Shown: positions 9,476 to 19,084, counted from the stretch's first letter. The stretch: DNA of 64,000 nt from Aquimarina sp. AU58 (GCF_900312745.1 NZ_OMPD01000014.1:3162001-3226000); one strand, 5' to 3'. Numbers and translations are program-made. Notes: generated by a model not told the origin, from the sequence alone.

Positions 9476-9655
9476 TTAACCACAGCCTTTATAGGCGATA
9501 AAAATTATGATGCCAATAATAATCAACATCATTGTTCCACCTCCTCCTGATGAATTATTTTTATTTCCTCTTCCATAATCATTTTTGCTTCGTGACCGTT
9601 GAGCATCTTCAAAATCATTTGCTTTATCCTCTCTTTCAAACCAAGAATCTCCCAT
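9476..9655 (-). CDS. Small single-pass membrane protein, 59 residues
   Basis: A short gene: MGDSWFEREDKANDFEDAQR, then an Arg/Asn-rich linker with a SSGGGG hinge, then one hydrophobic helix MMLIIIGIIIFIAYKG ending in Cys-Gly. The polar, acidic N-terminus followed by a Gly hinge and a C-terminal helix suggests a tail-anchored peptide. The reading frame is open and coding-like, and a region conserved with the patatin-gene upstream region begins 76 bases before its ATG, which supports it being a real transcribed gene. Function is unknown. Confidence 0.6.
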   Translation of the reverse strand: MGDSWFEREDKANDFEDAQRSRSKNDYGRGNKNNSSGGGGTMMLIIIGIIIFIAYKGCG

Positions 9656-9730
9656 ATCTTATATTTTTAATATTACTAACAAATAGAATTCATCTAAAAC
9701 ACGTATTACACAAATTGATAATCAAAAAAA

Positions 9731-9812
9731 TGGGGAATAAAAATGACGATTGAAGTACCCAAAATTAGCAAGTACGTATTGGATATAAAATAAGTAAAAA
9801 CACTTGTTTTTT
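9731..9812 (-). promoter_or_regulatory. Upstream element shared with the patatin gene
   Basis: Two blocks are shared with 22698-22780: 9731-9751 (TGGGGAATAAAAATGACGAT plus T) and 9789-9811 (AATAAGTAAAAACACTTGTT then TTT). The second block matches its counterpart at 20 of 23 positions, and the distance between blocks is the same (37 bases) in both copies. Both elements start about 76-79 bases upstream of a minus-strand ATG. This is a probable promoter/operator of a common regulator. The rest of the 9656-10004 gap shows no gene. Confidence 0.55.
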
Positions 9813-10004
9813 ATATTAACAAATTTTTGAAAAATTTCTACATTAATAAAATTACATCATTTTTATATCCACAGCACACTTATTTCTATAGTCTCTTATC
9901 CCTCTTTTCAAGTTTATCTACAGTTACTCTATTTTTATATACGGATAGCTTCTAAACAGCTCTTTTTTTGATAAGAAAATGATAATTTGATTATATTTCC
10001 AGTT

Positions 10005-11033
10005 ATGAGTTCTAACAAAAAAAGAAGCCTTAGTCATATTATATTTTGGGTGGGAATTTTTCTTTTCTACATTTTTTCTTCTACTAATCCAGAATTGTTT
10101 GAACAATCTATAGAAACAACTTTGCTTAAACTCCCAATATTGATGATAGCTGCTTATACTTTCAACTATTGGCAAATACCACACTATTTAAAACATAAAA
10201 AATATGTTGCTTTTGGATTATCTATGATTTTTATGATTATCATATTAGTGCTACTATTTCGTATAATGGGATATTATCATCTGGACAAATATTGTGCAGA
10301 TGGTCCTTACCCATTAATCAGTTTAGACGATTTTCCTTTTTATATGCTGTCCTTTCATTTTCCTGCCTTGATCATGTATTTCTACAAGACTAATAAAGAG
10401 CAAGAATTAGAAAAAGAAAAAGTGTATCAATTAGAAAAAGAAAAAATAGCTACAGAGCTTAAATACTTAAAAGCGCAGTTAAATCCTCATTTTTTATTCA
10501 ATACACTAAACAACCTATATTCTTATGTGATTACCAAATCTCCTAAAGCGCCGGATATGGTATTACAACTCTCAGAAATTTTGGATTATATTTTATATAG
10601 AAGTCAGCAAACATCAGTTCCATTGGTCGAAGAGATTCATACTATAGAAAATTATGTAGCGTTAGAACGAATTAAATATGGTAAACGATTACATGTTGTT
10701 TTTGAAAAAAATCATTTTAAAAATGAACAACCAATAACTCCTTTATTGCTGCTATCTATTGTCGAAAATGCTTTTAAACATGGAGTTAGAGGGAATATTA
10801 AAAAACCAGAAATAAAAATTACGCTTGAGCAATTTGACGGATATATAGAGTTTGGTGTCTGGAATACAAAACCTGAAACCGAATACAACTATAAAACAGA
10901 AGAATATAAAAGCGGAATTGGCCTTGCTAATATCCAACGGCAACTGGATTTAATCTATCCCGAAAAACACAAATTTGAGATTGATGAATCTGATATATTT
11001 TTTAGTTTAAAACTGACTTTAAAAACAAATTAA
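10005..11033 (+). CDS. LytS-type sensor histidine kinase
   Basis: Membrane sensor kinase. Four hydrophobic segments (within residues ~10-125) are followed by a short coiled coil (KEQELEKEKVYQLEKEK) and the His_kinase block LKAQLNPHFLFNTLNNLYS with the phosphoacceptor His near 160. Further on are the ATPase N-box SIVENAFKHGV and G-box SGIGLANIQRQL. The ATG giving MSSNKKRS was chosen over an in-frame TTG 18 bases earlier because it gives the usual short N-terminus. The LytTR regulator starts one base after the stop, so the two are translationally coupled. Confidence 0.92.
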   Translation: MSSNKKRSLSHIIFWVGIFLFYIFSSTNPELFEQSIETTLLKLPILMIAAYTFNYWQIPHYLKHKKYVAFGLSMIFMIIILVLLFRIMGYYHLDKYCADGPYPLISLDDFPFYMLSFHFPALIMYFYKTNKEQELEKEKVYQLEKEKIATELKYLKAQLNPHFLFNTLNNLYSYVITKSPKAPDMVLQLSEILDYILYRSQQTSVPLVEEIHTIENYVALERIKYGKRLHVVFEKNHFKNEQPITPLLLLSIVENAFKHGVRGNIKKPEIKITLEQFDGYIEFGVWNTKPETEYNYKTEEYKSGIGLANIQRQLDLIYPEKHKFEIDESDIFFSLKLTLKTN

Positions 11034-11034
11034 T

Positions 11035-11730
11035 ATGGTACGATGTTTACTTGTTGATGACGAATCTCCTGCAATTGATTTGCTAAAAAATCATATAAAA
11101 ATGCTTGATGATCTAGAAATTGTTACCAGTTGCTATAGTGCTGTAGAAGCTTTTGAGGTCATCAAAAAAGAAGAAATCGATTTGTTATTTTTAGATATTG
11201 AAATGCCCGTTTTAAAAGGTCTCGATTTTCTAAAAACATTACAACACCCCCCTAAAGTGATTATTACCACAGCCTACAGAGAATATGCAATAGAAGGATA
11301 TGATTTGGATATTATAGACTATTTATTAAAACCTATTTCTTTTGATCGGTTTGTAAAAGCCATTGATCGCTATTATGAAAGAGTACAATCTCCTCCTTTG
11401 GCTATTGTCGAAAAGAACGATACATTTTTTTATGTAAACGTGAATAAAAAACATATTAAGATCGTATTTGATGAAGTTTTATATATCGAAAGCCTAAAAG
11501 ACTATGTGAAAATCCATACTACTCACCAAAAATTGGTCGTTAAAAGTAACATTGGTAAAATAGAAACTCAACTCCCTTCAACTCTGTTTCTACGTACCCA
11601 CCGTTCTTATATTGTTGCTATTGATAAAATCACGGCGTATACACAAAAAGATATAGAAATAGATACTATAGAAATCCCAATCGGATCTAGTTACTCTGGC
11701 AAAGTCTTCTCTTTATTATCACATACTTAG
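11035..11730 (+). CDS. LytTR-family response regulator
   Basis: Receiver domain (residues 1-~118) with the acidic pocket VDDES, the phosphoacceptor Asp in LLFLDIEMP near residue 54 and the conserved Lys in YLLKPI. A LytTR DNA-binding domain follows (~130-228), including IVFDEVLYIESLKDYVKIHT and FLRTHRSYIVAI. It is the partner of the kinase directly upstream. Targets may include the promoters that share the elements at 9731 and 22698, since both lie next to LytS/LytTR pairs, but that link is inference. Confidence 0.93.
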   Translation: MVRCLLVDDESPAIDLLKNHIKMLDDLEIVTSCYSAVEAFEVIKKEEIDLLFLDIEMPVLKGLDFLKTLQHPPKVIITTAYREYAIEGYDLDIIDYLLKPISFDRFVKAIDRYYERVQSPPLAIVEKNDTFFYVNVNKKHIKIVFDEVLYIESLKDYVKIHTTHQKLVVKSNIGKIETQLPSTLFLRTHRSYIVAIDKITAYTQKDIEIDTIEIPIGSSYSGKVFSLLSHT

Positions 11731-11836
11731 ACACTTTTGTAGTTTTTATCAATGGTTAGTCTAGCATCATCTATTTTTTAAAAATAGTATTCATATCGAA
11801 TATAATTTTACCATAAATTAATTAAAAAATGTAGAT

Positions 11837-12709
11837 ATGAACATGTTTAAACATCTAAGTATTTTTTTACTTGTAGTGAGTTTTTCATCTTGCCAATCCC
11901 AGAAAACAGAACGCGAAATTGAGGACGATTTTGTTAAAAAGTATGCTCCTTCTAATTTAAATACTCATGGGTTTACCCTGCCTGTAGACTCAAAAGTATC
12001 AGAGGTACATCAACTCTTTAATGATCTTGAAGCAAATTTCTTTTTTTATGGAGATAAAGAAGAGTTTGAAAAGAAAGCGGCAAAGATTATGAAATTAGAC
12101 CCTAATTACCCTAGTGGTTTTTTAATGGGAGGGTTTTACGAACAAGACCCAGAAAAATATAAAGAAAAAGTAACTAAAGCATTTGAACTCTCTAAAGTAA
12201 CAACATTAAAATCAGAGCGAGATATTATGCAAGCAGAGTATTATCTATTGGTAAAGGAAGACTACTCTAAAGCTCAAGAATACTTTCAAAAAGTAGTGAA
12301 TATGTATCCAGACAGCGCTGCGGCTGTTTGGTCTTTAGGTATGGCATATTATTACAATAGTGAATTTGACAAGGCCTTAGAATGCTACAAAAAGAGTACA
12401 GAATTAATACCAAATCTACCCAAAGGCTATGAGTTTATGTCTGTTATGTATTATGAAAAGAAAGAATATAAAAAGGCATTAGAATATCTTGAAAAGGCCA
12501 AAAAATATGGGGCCAACACCAAAAATGACATCTATTTTGCAGAGTATGAGCATATTGTTTACTACAAAAATGGGTTTTATGATAAAACAATGAAGTCTAT
12601 TGAAAAAGCCTATACCTATGGAAAGTATTTTAAAAACAGTGAAAGTCTAAAAAAAACATATGAAGTTGCTAAAGCAAAATTAGATTCGATACAATCATCA
12701 AAATTGTAA
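11837..12709 (+). CDS. TPR-repeat lipoprotein
   Basis: Lipoprotein with signal peptide and lipobox FSSC (Cys ~19). It contains at least three to four tetratricopeptide repeats between residues ~85 and 285, for example YSKAQEYFQKVVNMYPDSAA and YKKALEYLEKAKKYG, so it is a protein-protein interaction scaffold anchored in the envelope. It lies 106 bases after the LytTR gene on the same strand with no terminator in between, so it may be transcribed with or controlled by that two-component pair. A terminator follows directly. Confidence 0.85.
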   Translation: MNMFKHLSIFLLVVSFSSCQSQKTEREIEDDFVKKYAPSNLNTHGFTLPVDSKVSEVHQLFNDLEANFFFYGDKEEFEKKAAKIMKLDPNYPSGFLMGGFYEQDPEKYKEKVTKAFELSKVTTLKSERDIMQAEYYLLVKEDYSKAQEYFQKVVNMYPDSAAAVWSLGMAYYYNSEFDKALECYKKSTELIPNLPKGYEFMSVMYYEKKEYKKALEYLEKAKKYGANTKNDIYFAEYEHIVYYKNGFYDKTMKSIEKAYTYGKYFKNSESLKKTYEVAKAKLDSIQSSKL

Positions 12710-12745
12710 AGTATAATGTAGTGAATAGTTAAAAATGGTTATTTA

Positions 12746-12780
12746 ATAACCTTTGAACTTCGGTATCAAAGGTTATTTTT
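12746..12780 (+). terminator. Terminator overlapping the convergent gene's stop codon
   Basis: ATAACCTTTGA (12746-12756) pairs with TCAAAGGTTAT (12766-12776) and runs into a T-tract. The right arm contains the stop codon of the convergent AraC-type gene at 12766, so this hairpin serves the TPR lipoprotein gene while being part of the neighbour's last codons. Confidence 0.75.
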
Positions 12781-13833
12781 TCTATACAACGATGGTGTTA
12801 TACCTTCAAATTTCTTAAATGCTCCATTAAAAGAGGAAAGACTACTAAAACCTGTATCAAAAGCAATTGATGAAATCGTATATTTATCACTTCCTGCACT
12901 CGAAAGTAGTTTCTTTGCATCTTGAATTCGATAATAGTTAATAAAATCGTTGAAATTTTGTTTGGCATATTGATTAATAACCGATGAGGTTAGTTGTGTA
13001 CTTTTTCCTATCATTTCACTCAGTTTTGCCAGAGATACATCTGGTTCGAGATATAACTTAGAATCAATAACCAATTTTGAAATCTTATCAAATAAGAGGT
13101 TATTGTTGTTTGCTTTAAACACGTTACCATCCAAATCTGTAACTTTAAGTTGGAATGCCTTATAGCTTAAAAAATAGATAATTACCGAATATAATATTGG
13201 GCCTACAATATAAGGTACTGTTTCATCTAATATGTTTAGAACATAAGATCCCCAGATAACCACAAAACCAATAATCAGGAAGTGTAACCAATGTAGTACA
13301 GCACTACGAGATTTTGTTTGTTGTTCTTGTTTATAGTGCTTCTTTGCACGTTTTAAGATTCTCCAGGATAAAACTATATAAAAAGCGAAATGCAGATATA
13401 TAAAAACAAGACCACTCGAAAAAATGATAATAACCAACTTGCTGTTTTCATACCATTCTTTGGTCACAAAAAGACTAGCGATAAAAATCAAAGCAAATGG
13501 AATGAATTCTGAAATGTAATACTTGGGTAATTTAAAATTAGGACGTGTCATTCCTAAAATATACCACCTTAAAAGTGGTCCGATTAGTAAAAGAAATGCC
13601 AATCCTATAAAAATGAATACCGGTTCTAAATCATCACCAAAATTTAACATAACCGATTTACCTATTCTAAATGCCATACATACAAGAATCAATCCCAGCA
13701 AAAGGTTACTCAGTGTCTTTTTCTTTTTGAAAACAGTTAAATAAAAGGCAAACAATACTCCATGCAAAAGCCCTGCACTACTAACAATAACAAGTAATAT
13801 ATCTAAAAAACTCAATGGAATCATTTTTTCCAA
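12766..13833 (-). CDS. AraC-family regulator with N-terminal membrane domain
   Basis: About seven hydrophobic helices (residues ~8-230) precede a C-terminal AraC DNA-binding domain (~265-353) with the two HTH motifs: PDVSLAKLSEMIGKSTQLTS and ISSIAFDTGFSSLSSFNGAF followed by GITPSLYRKN. Such membrane-tethered AraC proteins are frequent in Flavobacteriia. It sits 91 bases downstream of a DJ-1/PfpI gene on the same strand. The same pairing recurs at 27903-29784. The start gives MEKMIPLSFLDILL. Confidence 0.88.
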   Translation of the reverse strand: MEKMIPLSFLDILLVIVSSAGLLHGVLFAFYLTVFKKKKTLSNLLLGLILVCMAFRIGKSVMLNFGDDLEPVFIFIGLAFLLLIGPLLRWYILGMTRPNFKLPKYYISEFIPFALIFIASLFVTKEWYENSKLVIIIFSSGLVFIYLHFAFYIVLSWRILKRAKKHYKQEQQTKSRSAVLHWLHFLIIGFVVIWGSYVLNILDETVPYIVGPILYSVIIYFLSYKAFQLKVTDLDGNVFKANNNNLLFDKISKLVIDSKLYLEPDVSLAKLSEMIGKSTQLTSSVINQYAKQNFNDFINYYRIQDAKKLLSSAGSDKYTISSIAFDTGFSSLSSFNGAFKKFEGITPSLYRKNNL

Positions 13834-13924
13834 ATGTAGGGATATTTAGAATTCAAAGAAAGTACAAACCAAGTATTGATTTGTACTTTAAATCTAAGAC
13901 AAATACTACTTATGCTATAAACCT

Positions 13925-15031
13925 CTATATGTTTTTGGATTCTCCTTTTGCATATGATGTTAAACTAACAAGGTTAAAAAACCGTCCAATACTACCTCTC
14001 ATGATTGCAACGGCACCATGTACCGCTATAAGTTCTCTGGCCAAAGGTTTATTTTCTACAGTAGATATTTGCTTAATTACTTCTTTGGCTTTCTGAGTAC
14101 CTCCTTCTTCATAAGCTATTAATACCTTCATTGCATTTTCTTCGGCTGTGATTTCTCTATGTTTTGGTGTATATCCCAATGCCGAAATCATCGTTTCGGC
14201 TAATCCCCATGTTGACCAGGGATTTTGACCTGTCACTAAGTTTTGATCACGGCTAATATGCTCTAAATACATAGCTCCTTTACTAAAACGTGCACCCTGA
14301 GCTGTTAATTTATCTTGTAAAAAAAAGGGAAATATAGTCTCAGCATCAGGAATGAGTAGTAATTCCTCATCATTGGTAAAGCTACTCACTTTTTTGTTTT
14401 CCAGTAGCGGGCGACCAGTATCGAGAGTTACATTTACCAAAGCTGCCGGACCATGACATACCGCTCCTATAACCTTATTTGATTGATATAAATGACGTAC
14501 AATATGTTGAATAGCCTTGTTTTCTGGGAAATCAAACATTGCCCCTTTTCCTCCTGCAAAAAATACGGCCTCATACGCTTCTGGGTTAATATCTTTTACC
14601 ATAATAGTATGTTTTACTTTATGTTGAGCAATGCTATCGTTTAAAAATGCATAATCATATTTCCCCATGTCATCATCATCGATCACAACTGGTGGCTCTC
14701 CTCCTAACGGACTTGCAATATCAACTTCAAAACCATTAGCCATAAACACATAGTATGCACGCGATAATTCGGTTAACTCATATCCTGTACTTTTATCGGT
14801 GCTTCCCATAGTATTTGTACTTGTCACTATAGCCAAAATCTTTCCTCGTGGGGGCTGAATGTCTTCAGATAAATATGGTAAATCAAATGTTTGTGTCGTA
14901 GATACGTCTGGACCTATTTCTTCTGATGAGGGTAATAAACTTATAAACCACCAGCCAAAAATAAAAAGTAAGACGATTACACTGCCAAGGATAGTTAGAC
15001 TCCACTTAAGGATTGGATATTTTTTAAACAT
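13925..15031 (-). CDS. DJ-1/PfpI-family protein, membrane-anchored
   Basis: Residues ~8-32 form an N-terminal membrane anchor. The DJ-1/PfpI domain (type 1 glutamine amidotransferase-like) spans ~62-285 with the nucleophile elbow VIGAVCHGPAALVN (Cys ~192, followed by His 193), the FFAGGKGAMFDFP loop and a candidate acidic partner in GYELTELSRAYYVF. The layout resembles the Hsp31-like chaperone/glyoxalase III branch. A helical C-terminal extension (~290-368, rich in Glu/Lys/Ala) is not part of the core family. The catalytic domain faces the periplasm if the N-terminal helix is a signal anchor. Function (methylglyoxal or protein repair) is inference. Confidence 0.87.
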   Translation of the reverse strand: MFKKYPILKWSLTILGSVIVLLFIFGWWFISLLPSSEEIGPDVSTTQTFDLPYLSEDIQPPRGKILAIVTSTNTMGSTDKSTGYELTELSRAYYVFMANGFEVDIASPLGGEPPVVIDDDDMGKYDYAFLNDSIAQHKVKHTIMVKDINPEAYEAVFFAGGKGAMFDFPENKAIQHIVRHLYQSNKVIGAVCHGPAALVNVTLDTGRPLLENKKVSSFTNDEELLLIPDAETIFPFFLQDKLTAQGARFSKGAMYLEHISRDQNLVTGQNPWSTWGLAETMISALGYTPKHREITAEENAMKVLIAYEEGGTQKAKEVIKQISTVENKPLARELIAVHGAVAIMRGSIGRFFNLVSLTSYAKGESKNI

Positions 15032-15234
15032 AATATGATTTTTAGAATTACAGTGCGAAGTACTACCAAAATCACTGTAAAAACTGTCGAAATGATAATT
15101 CCGTCAGACTAAATTATGTTTTGAATACCTTATGTAGTAATTAGATAAGTAAAAAAGAGACCCTCTATAAAGATGATCTCTTGAATATTCTAAAAATAAA
15201 TTCAATTAGAATTTTAATATTATTAAAAGAGATG

Positions 15235-15411
15235 CTAGCATATATAATGACCGCTCCAAGGTATATAACAACATACCTTAACACCATCTACATATATAAA
15301 TGAACCATCTCCACCGCATGGACGACTTGGGCCTGCGCCTCCATCAATACTTTTTTGCTCATTTTTAGATAACTCTTTAGCTCCTGTTACATTTAAAAGT
15401 GCTTTTTTCAT
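15235..15411 (-). CDS. Short GG-leader-type Cys-rich peptide, 58 residues
   Basis: The gene encodes MKKALLNVTGAKELSKNEQK, then SIDGG, then a Gly/Pro/Cys-rich tail containing PCGGDG, VCCYIPWSGHYIC. The leader with KELSKNEQKSIDGG closely follows the bacteriocin-type double-glycine leader pattern (LSxxEQxxIxGG) common in Bacteroidota. Cleavage after GG would release a ~33-residue peptide with four Cys (PCGG, CC and a terminal Cys). No peptidase-containing ABC exporter or modifying enzyme is nearby. Function as a secreted peptide is inference from the leader. Confidence 0.65.
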   Translation of the reverse strand: MKKALLNVTGAKELSKNEQKSIDGGAGPSRPCGGDGSFIYVDGVKVCCYIPWSGHYIC

Positions 15412-15538
15412 AATTCAGAATTTTAGGTTTTAAGAATGTTTTTTGAATAGAATTTAACTCTAAATTTAATGTTTTTTGGTGTGATATTCTATCACATTAA
15501 TTAAACTTTAGGAATTATGTTACAAACGATCATAACGT

Positions 15539-15564
15539 AAAAAACCTATCACCAAAATGATAGG
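15539..15564 (-). terminator. Terminator of the receptor/DUF6503 unit
   Basis: CCTATCA (15545-15551) pairs with TGATAGG (15558-15564). Read on the minus strand the hairpin is followed by a run of six T, giving a good terminator 90 bases downstream of the 15653 stop codon. Confidence 0.75.
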
Positions 15565-15652
15565 CTTTTACTGGTAGAATTGGCTAATTCATTACCATAT
15601 ACAGTTGATATGGTATTACCGTTGGATTGCGTTCCTTACCAACGTGAAACTT

Positions 15653-16450
15653 TTATTTTGCTAGTAATTCTCTTTTAAATCCGTTATTAAATTTGACATT
15701 TGTAGTGGTTTGTACATACAATACTTTACCTTTAATATTTCCATCCCAATCTGCTGGAATTACTTTTCGCTTTGCCATAAAAGTATATCCGTTCACGGTT
15801 TCATATTCTATTTCCATAAGAGATATCCCTAATGCACTTCCTTTTACAGTAAACAAAAATCTATCTACAAGAAAAGTAGTTGGATTAATATACAGTACAA
15901 AATCATCCTGAACATCCCCGATTCCTTGTTCAAAACCTATTTTTACTATTTTGTAGTTGATCTTGTTATGTACTCTATCAGGCAGCTGCGTATACACAAT
16001 ACCTTTATCTAATAACTTAGGCATCATGGTAAACCAGTAATAATTAGCTTTACGCAAAAAATCAGAACTTCGTAATGTTCGTGTATCTGTTATCTTAGTG
16101 TTTTCAATAGTTATCCACGAATTACCTGTACTTTCGTAATATTGGGTAACTATTCCTTCCTTCTTAGGAAGCACAAATACATTATGTGTCTTATATTGTC
16201 CCCACGACACTTCTCCATTAAAAATATAACGCTCTACAGAAATATCACTTTTTCTAGTCTTTGGACTATAAAAATCATAGGTAAACTCAACATCTTTTAG
16301 CTTCTTAAGTAGTTCATAACTTCCTGTTTTAGCAACCATTTTTTCTATTAGCGCTTTAGCAGAATCATTACTTGATAATTCCTTTTTTTGAGCAAAGGTT
16401 ATGTTAGCCAGTATACAGGCTATACCTGTAATGTATATTTTCAATTTCAT
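15653..16450 (-). CDS. Periplasmic DUF6503-like protein
   Basis: A signal peptide (about residues 1-20, ending TFAQ) precedes a 245-residue beta-rich domain with segments such as LKDVEFTYDFYSPKTRKSD, NYYWFTMMPKLLDKG and PTTFLVDRFLF. This pattern matches the flavobacterial DUF6503/LolA-like proteins that resemble outer-membrane lipoprotein sorting domains. Twelve bases separate it from the upstream beta-barrel receptor gene and a terminator follows, so the two form an operon and probably cooperate at the outer membrane. The exact role is unknown. Confidence 0.75.
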   Translation of the reverse strand: MKLKIYITGIACILANITFAQKKELSSNDSAKALIEKMVAKTGSYELLKKLKDVEFTYDFYSPKTRKSDISVERYIFNGEVSWGQYKTHNVFVLPKKEGIVTQYYESTGNSWITIENTKITDTRTLRSSDFLRKANYYWFTMMPKLLDKGIVYTQLPDRVHNKINYKIVKIGFEQGIGDVQDDFVLYINPTTFLVDRFLFTVKGSALGISLMEIEYETVNGYTFMAKRKVIPADWDGNIKGKVLYVQTTTNVKFNNGFKRELLAK

Positions 16451-16462
16451 AATCTTGTAATT

Positions 16463-18856
16463 TTATAAGAATTTATCAGCTTTTTCATTTTTGTCACGTT
16501 TTTTACGTTTTAGTCTTTTGTTTTTTCCTCCACCAAAACGGTAAGAAAGTCCAAAATAAACAGATTGGCTATCTCGCCTAAACTCACCATCTTGAATAAC
16601 AGTCCTATACGCTTCAAAAGCAAACCTTTGTGTTCTGAAAATGTCATTAAAATTAACACTAAAAGTTCCTTTCCCTTTGGCAAAATTGTAACGTGCACCG
16701 GCATTTACGAAAACATTATCCTTTAATTCGTACTGTAATATTTTTTGCGGACCACTATAAAAAGTAAAGATTTGGAATGTTAAGTTTTTAGAAGCTTTAA
16801 AACTATTATTAAGCCTAGCATTTAATAAAGTATTATGAACTTTTACATTTTGACCTTCAATAACTCCTTTTTGTGTTCTGGTGTACACATCAAAGTTTGC
16901 ATTAAAATTCCACCATTTTATTGGTCGGTAACTTGCAGAAAATTCAACTCCATACGCATCATTACTATCAAAATTTGCATAATCAAGAATGAGTAGTGTT
17001 GGATTGTTTTGATCAAAATAGCCTATTCTATTAATCTCATCATTAATTTTTCTATAAAAACCACCAAACGTTATATTGCCTTTATTTATTTTTCTATTAT
17101 AATTGAGTTCGACAGAATTAGTAAACTGCGGCCTTAAGTTTGGATTACCAACGATAATAATCTGCGGGGTACTAATCCGTCGTATAGGATTAATCTGGTT
17201 TAGTGATGGCCTATCAATTCGTCTACTAAAACTTAATTGATACGAGTTTTTTTGTTCTTCATCGGGTGTGTATTTTAAAAATCCAGAAGGAAATACATTA
17301 AAAAGGTGATCTTTAAAACTATCCTGTGGTTCCTCTACTTCAATAAATTGAGTCGTTACACTATAATCTTCTAATCTAACCCCTACATTATATTGCCATT
17401 TATTAAAGTTTTGACTAAAAGTTGTATAAAATGAATAGATATCTCTATCATAAGAAAAGGTTGAATTTCTAAAATCAACACGACTCGTTTCATAAGAATT
17501 ATCGGTACGTCGAAGACGTGTTTCTACTCCAATTTCTACGATTGATTTCTCGCTAAGAGGGTTTACATAATCAAGATTTACTATCGTATTTGTTCGTTTA
17601 TCATCAACAACTTCGGTATAATTGTTTACAGGTGAATTTCCTGCAAACTTAAAATCGTTAGCAATATCACTTTGTAGCGTATTATAATCTAATTCGAGTT
17701 CTATAGTATGTCCTTCTTTAGCAAACGAGTGTAGAAAATCAACATTATAAGTCGAATTTATATTATCTCTATTTATCGTATCATATTGTATGAAGTTTGA
17801 AGCAGTATCATTAAAAAAAGTAAGTGTTTTTTCACCTTCTAAATCTGCACTAAACAAATTTTGATTGGTATACACCGAAAATGTGTTTTTTTCGTTAATG
17901 TAATAGTCGACACCTACTTTAAATAGATGTGATGTACGACCATTATTATTTTTGGTTAACTGATTCGTTTGTTCTATAGTTCTGGTAACAGTTCCATCTG
18001 TTATTTGCGTCCCGAAACGATTGCCATAGCTCCCGTAAAAATTAGTTTTCCCTGTTCTGTAATTTAGACTCAGCGAATTATTAAATCGTGCCTTTTGCCC
18101 AAAAGTTACTCCAGAGTTTATGGACCCGTTAAACCCTAAACGAGTACTCTTTTTTAGGATGATATTAATAATTCCACTCATGCCTTCAGGATTATATTTT
18201 GATGAAGGACTTGTAATCAATTCTATGGTTTTAATTGATGTAGATGGTATTTGTTGTAATAGATCGGTAGCGCTAATATTGGTTGGTTTTCCATCAACCA
18301 GAATACGAACATTTTCATTACCTCGAAGAGAGATTTCGCCATCTTGATTAACACTTACCGAAGGAATATTACTCATAATATCACTAGCCGAAGCACCGGC
18401 AGTGGTTAAATCTTTTCCGATATTAATAACTTTTCTATCTATTTTTTGTTCAATAGTCGAACGTTCGGCTGTAATTTCGACTCCCTCAAGAGCGACAGCT
18501 TCTTCTTCTATTAAAATGGTCCCAAAATCGATTTTATGGTTTGATTTGGTGATTGTAACACCCTTTGTAACTGTCTTGAACCCAATAAACTGAACTTCAA
18601 AATCATATGCTCCAAAAGGAATTTTATCTACAAAAAATACCCCCTTGTCATTTGTAATCCCACCAGTTGCGATCTTATCTCCAGATTTAACAATTACGTT
18701 CACATAAGGTATAGGTTCTTGTGTATTTTGATCTAATATTTCTCCTGTAACTGTACCCGATTGTCCATACATACCTATAGAAATAAGGAAAAGGAATATA
18801 AATGCATGCTTTCTATTCTTTAAAAGGTAAAGTAACATTGTTTTCATAAAGTTCAT
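16463..18856 (-). CDS. Outer-membrane beta-barrel receptor (TonB-dependent-receptor-like, OMP_b-brl_3)
   Basis: After a signal peptide (ending MYGQ) comes a CarboxypepD_reg-like beta-sandwich (~33-120, VTGEILDQNTQEPIPYVNVI), a plug domain (~125-230, including ISLRGNENVRILVDGKP and NPEGMSGIINIILKK), and a large beta-barrel to residue ~780 with alternating aromatic strands, of the OMP_b-brl_3 type. The C-terminus is a short Lys/Arg-rich tail after YFGLSYRFGGG. It probably imports a peptide or other nutrient, though members of this subfamily often lack a clear TonB box. The ATG two codons after an in-frame TTG was chosen. It is divergent from the LytS kinase at 19085, which may control it. Confidence 0.88.
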   Translation of the reverse strand: MNFMKTMLLYLLKNRKHAFIFLFLISIGMYGQSGTVTGEILDQNTQEPIPYVNVIVKSGDKIATGGITNDKGVFFVDKIPFGAYDFEVQFIGFKTVTKGVTITKSNHKIDFGTILIEEEAVALEGVEITAERSTIEQKIDRKVINIGKDLTTAGASASDIMSNIPSVSVNQDGEISLRGNENVRILVDGKPTNISATDLLQQIPSTSIKTIELITSPSSKYNPEGMSGIINIILKKSTRLGFNGSINSGVTFGQKARFNNSLSLNYRTGKTNFYGSYGNRFGTQITDGTVTRTIEQTNQLTKNNNGRTSHLFKVGVDYYINEKNTFSVYTNQNLFSADLEGEKTLTFFNDTASNFIQYDTINRDNINSTYNVDFLHSFAKEGHTIELELDYNTLQSDIANDFKFAGNSPVNNYTEVVDDKRTNTIVNLDYVNPLSEKSIVEIGVETRLRRTDNSYETSRVDFRNSTFSYDRDIYSFYTTFSQNFNKWQYNVGVRLEDYSVTTQFIEVEEPQDSFKDHLFNVFPSGFLKYTPDEEQKNSYQLSFSRRIDRPSLNQINPIRRISTPQIIIVGNPNLRPQFTNSVELNYNRKINKGNITFGGFYRKINDEINRIGYFDQNNPTLLILDYANFDSNDAYGVEFSASYRPIKWWNFNANFDVYTRTQKGVIEGQNVKVHNTLLNARLNNSFKASKNLTFQIFTFYSGPQKILQYELKDNVFVNAGARYNFAKGKGTFSVNFNDIFRTQRFAFEAYRTVIQDGEFRRDSQSVYFGLSYRFGGGKNKRLKRKKRDKNEKADKFL

Positions 18857-19084
18857 TCTCAAAAAAATTATGGTTTGAGCGGCTAAATTATAAGAAGAGT
18901 AAACCCGTATAAAAAAAAGCAGACGGAAGCAGTATAAGCGATGCTATAGATTGGGTTACAGCCGATATATGAATTTGTCTACGGGAAATAGATTTTCGGC
19001 ACCACAAACCCGCAGTTTGGTATCCTATACTAACTTGGGTTCTTTAAATTTGTACCTTTACAATCAATAGAAATAGAAAACGAT

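Noticed and set aside
9987..10004. TTG start for the LytS kinase at 10005
   Set aside because: The internal ATG gives the usual family N-terminus, and no good ribosome-binding context favours the TTG.
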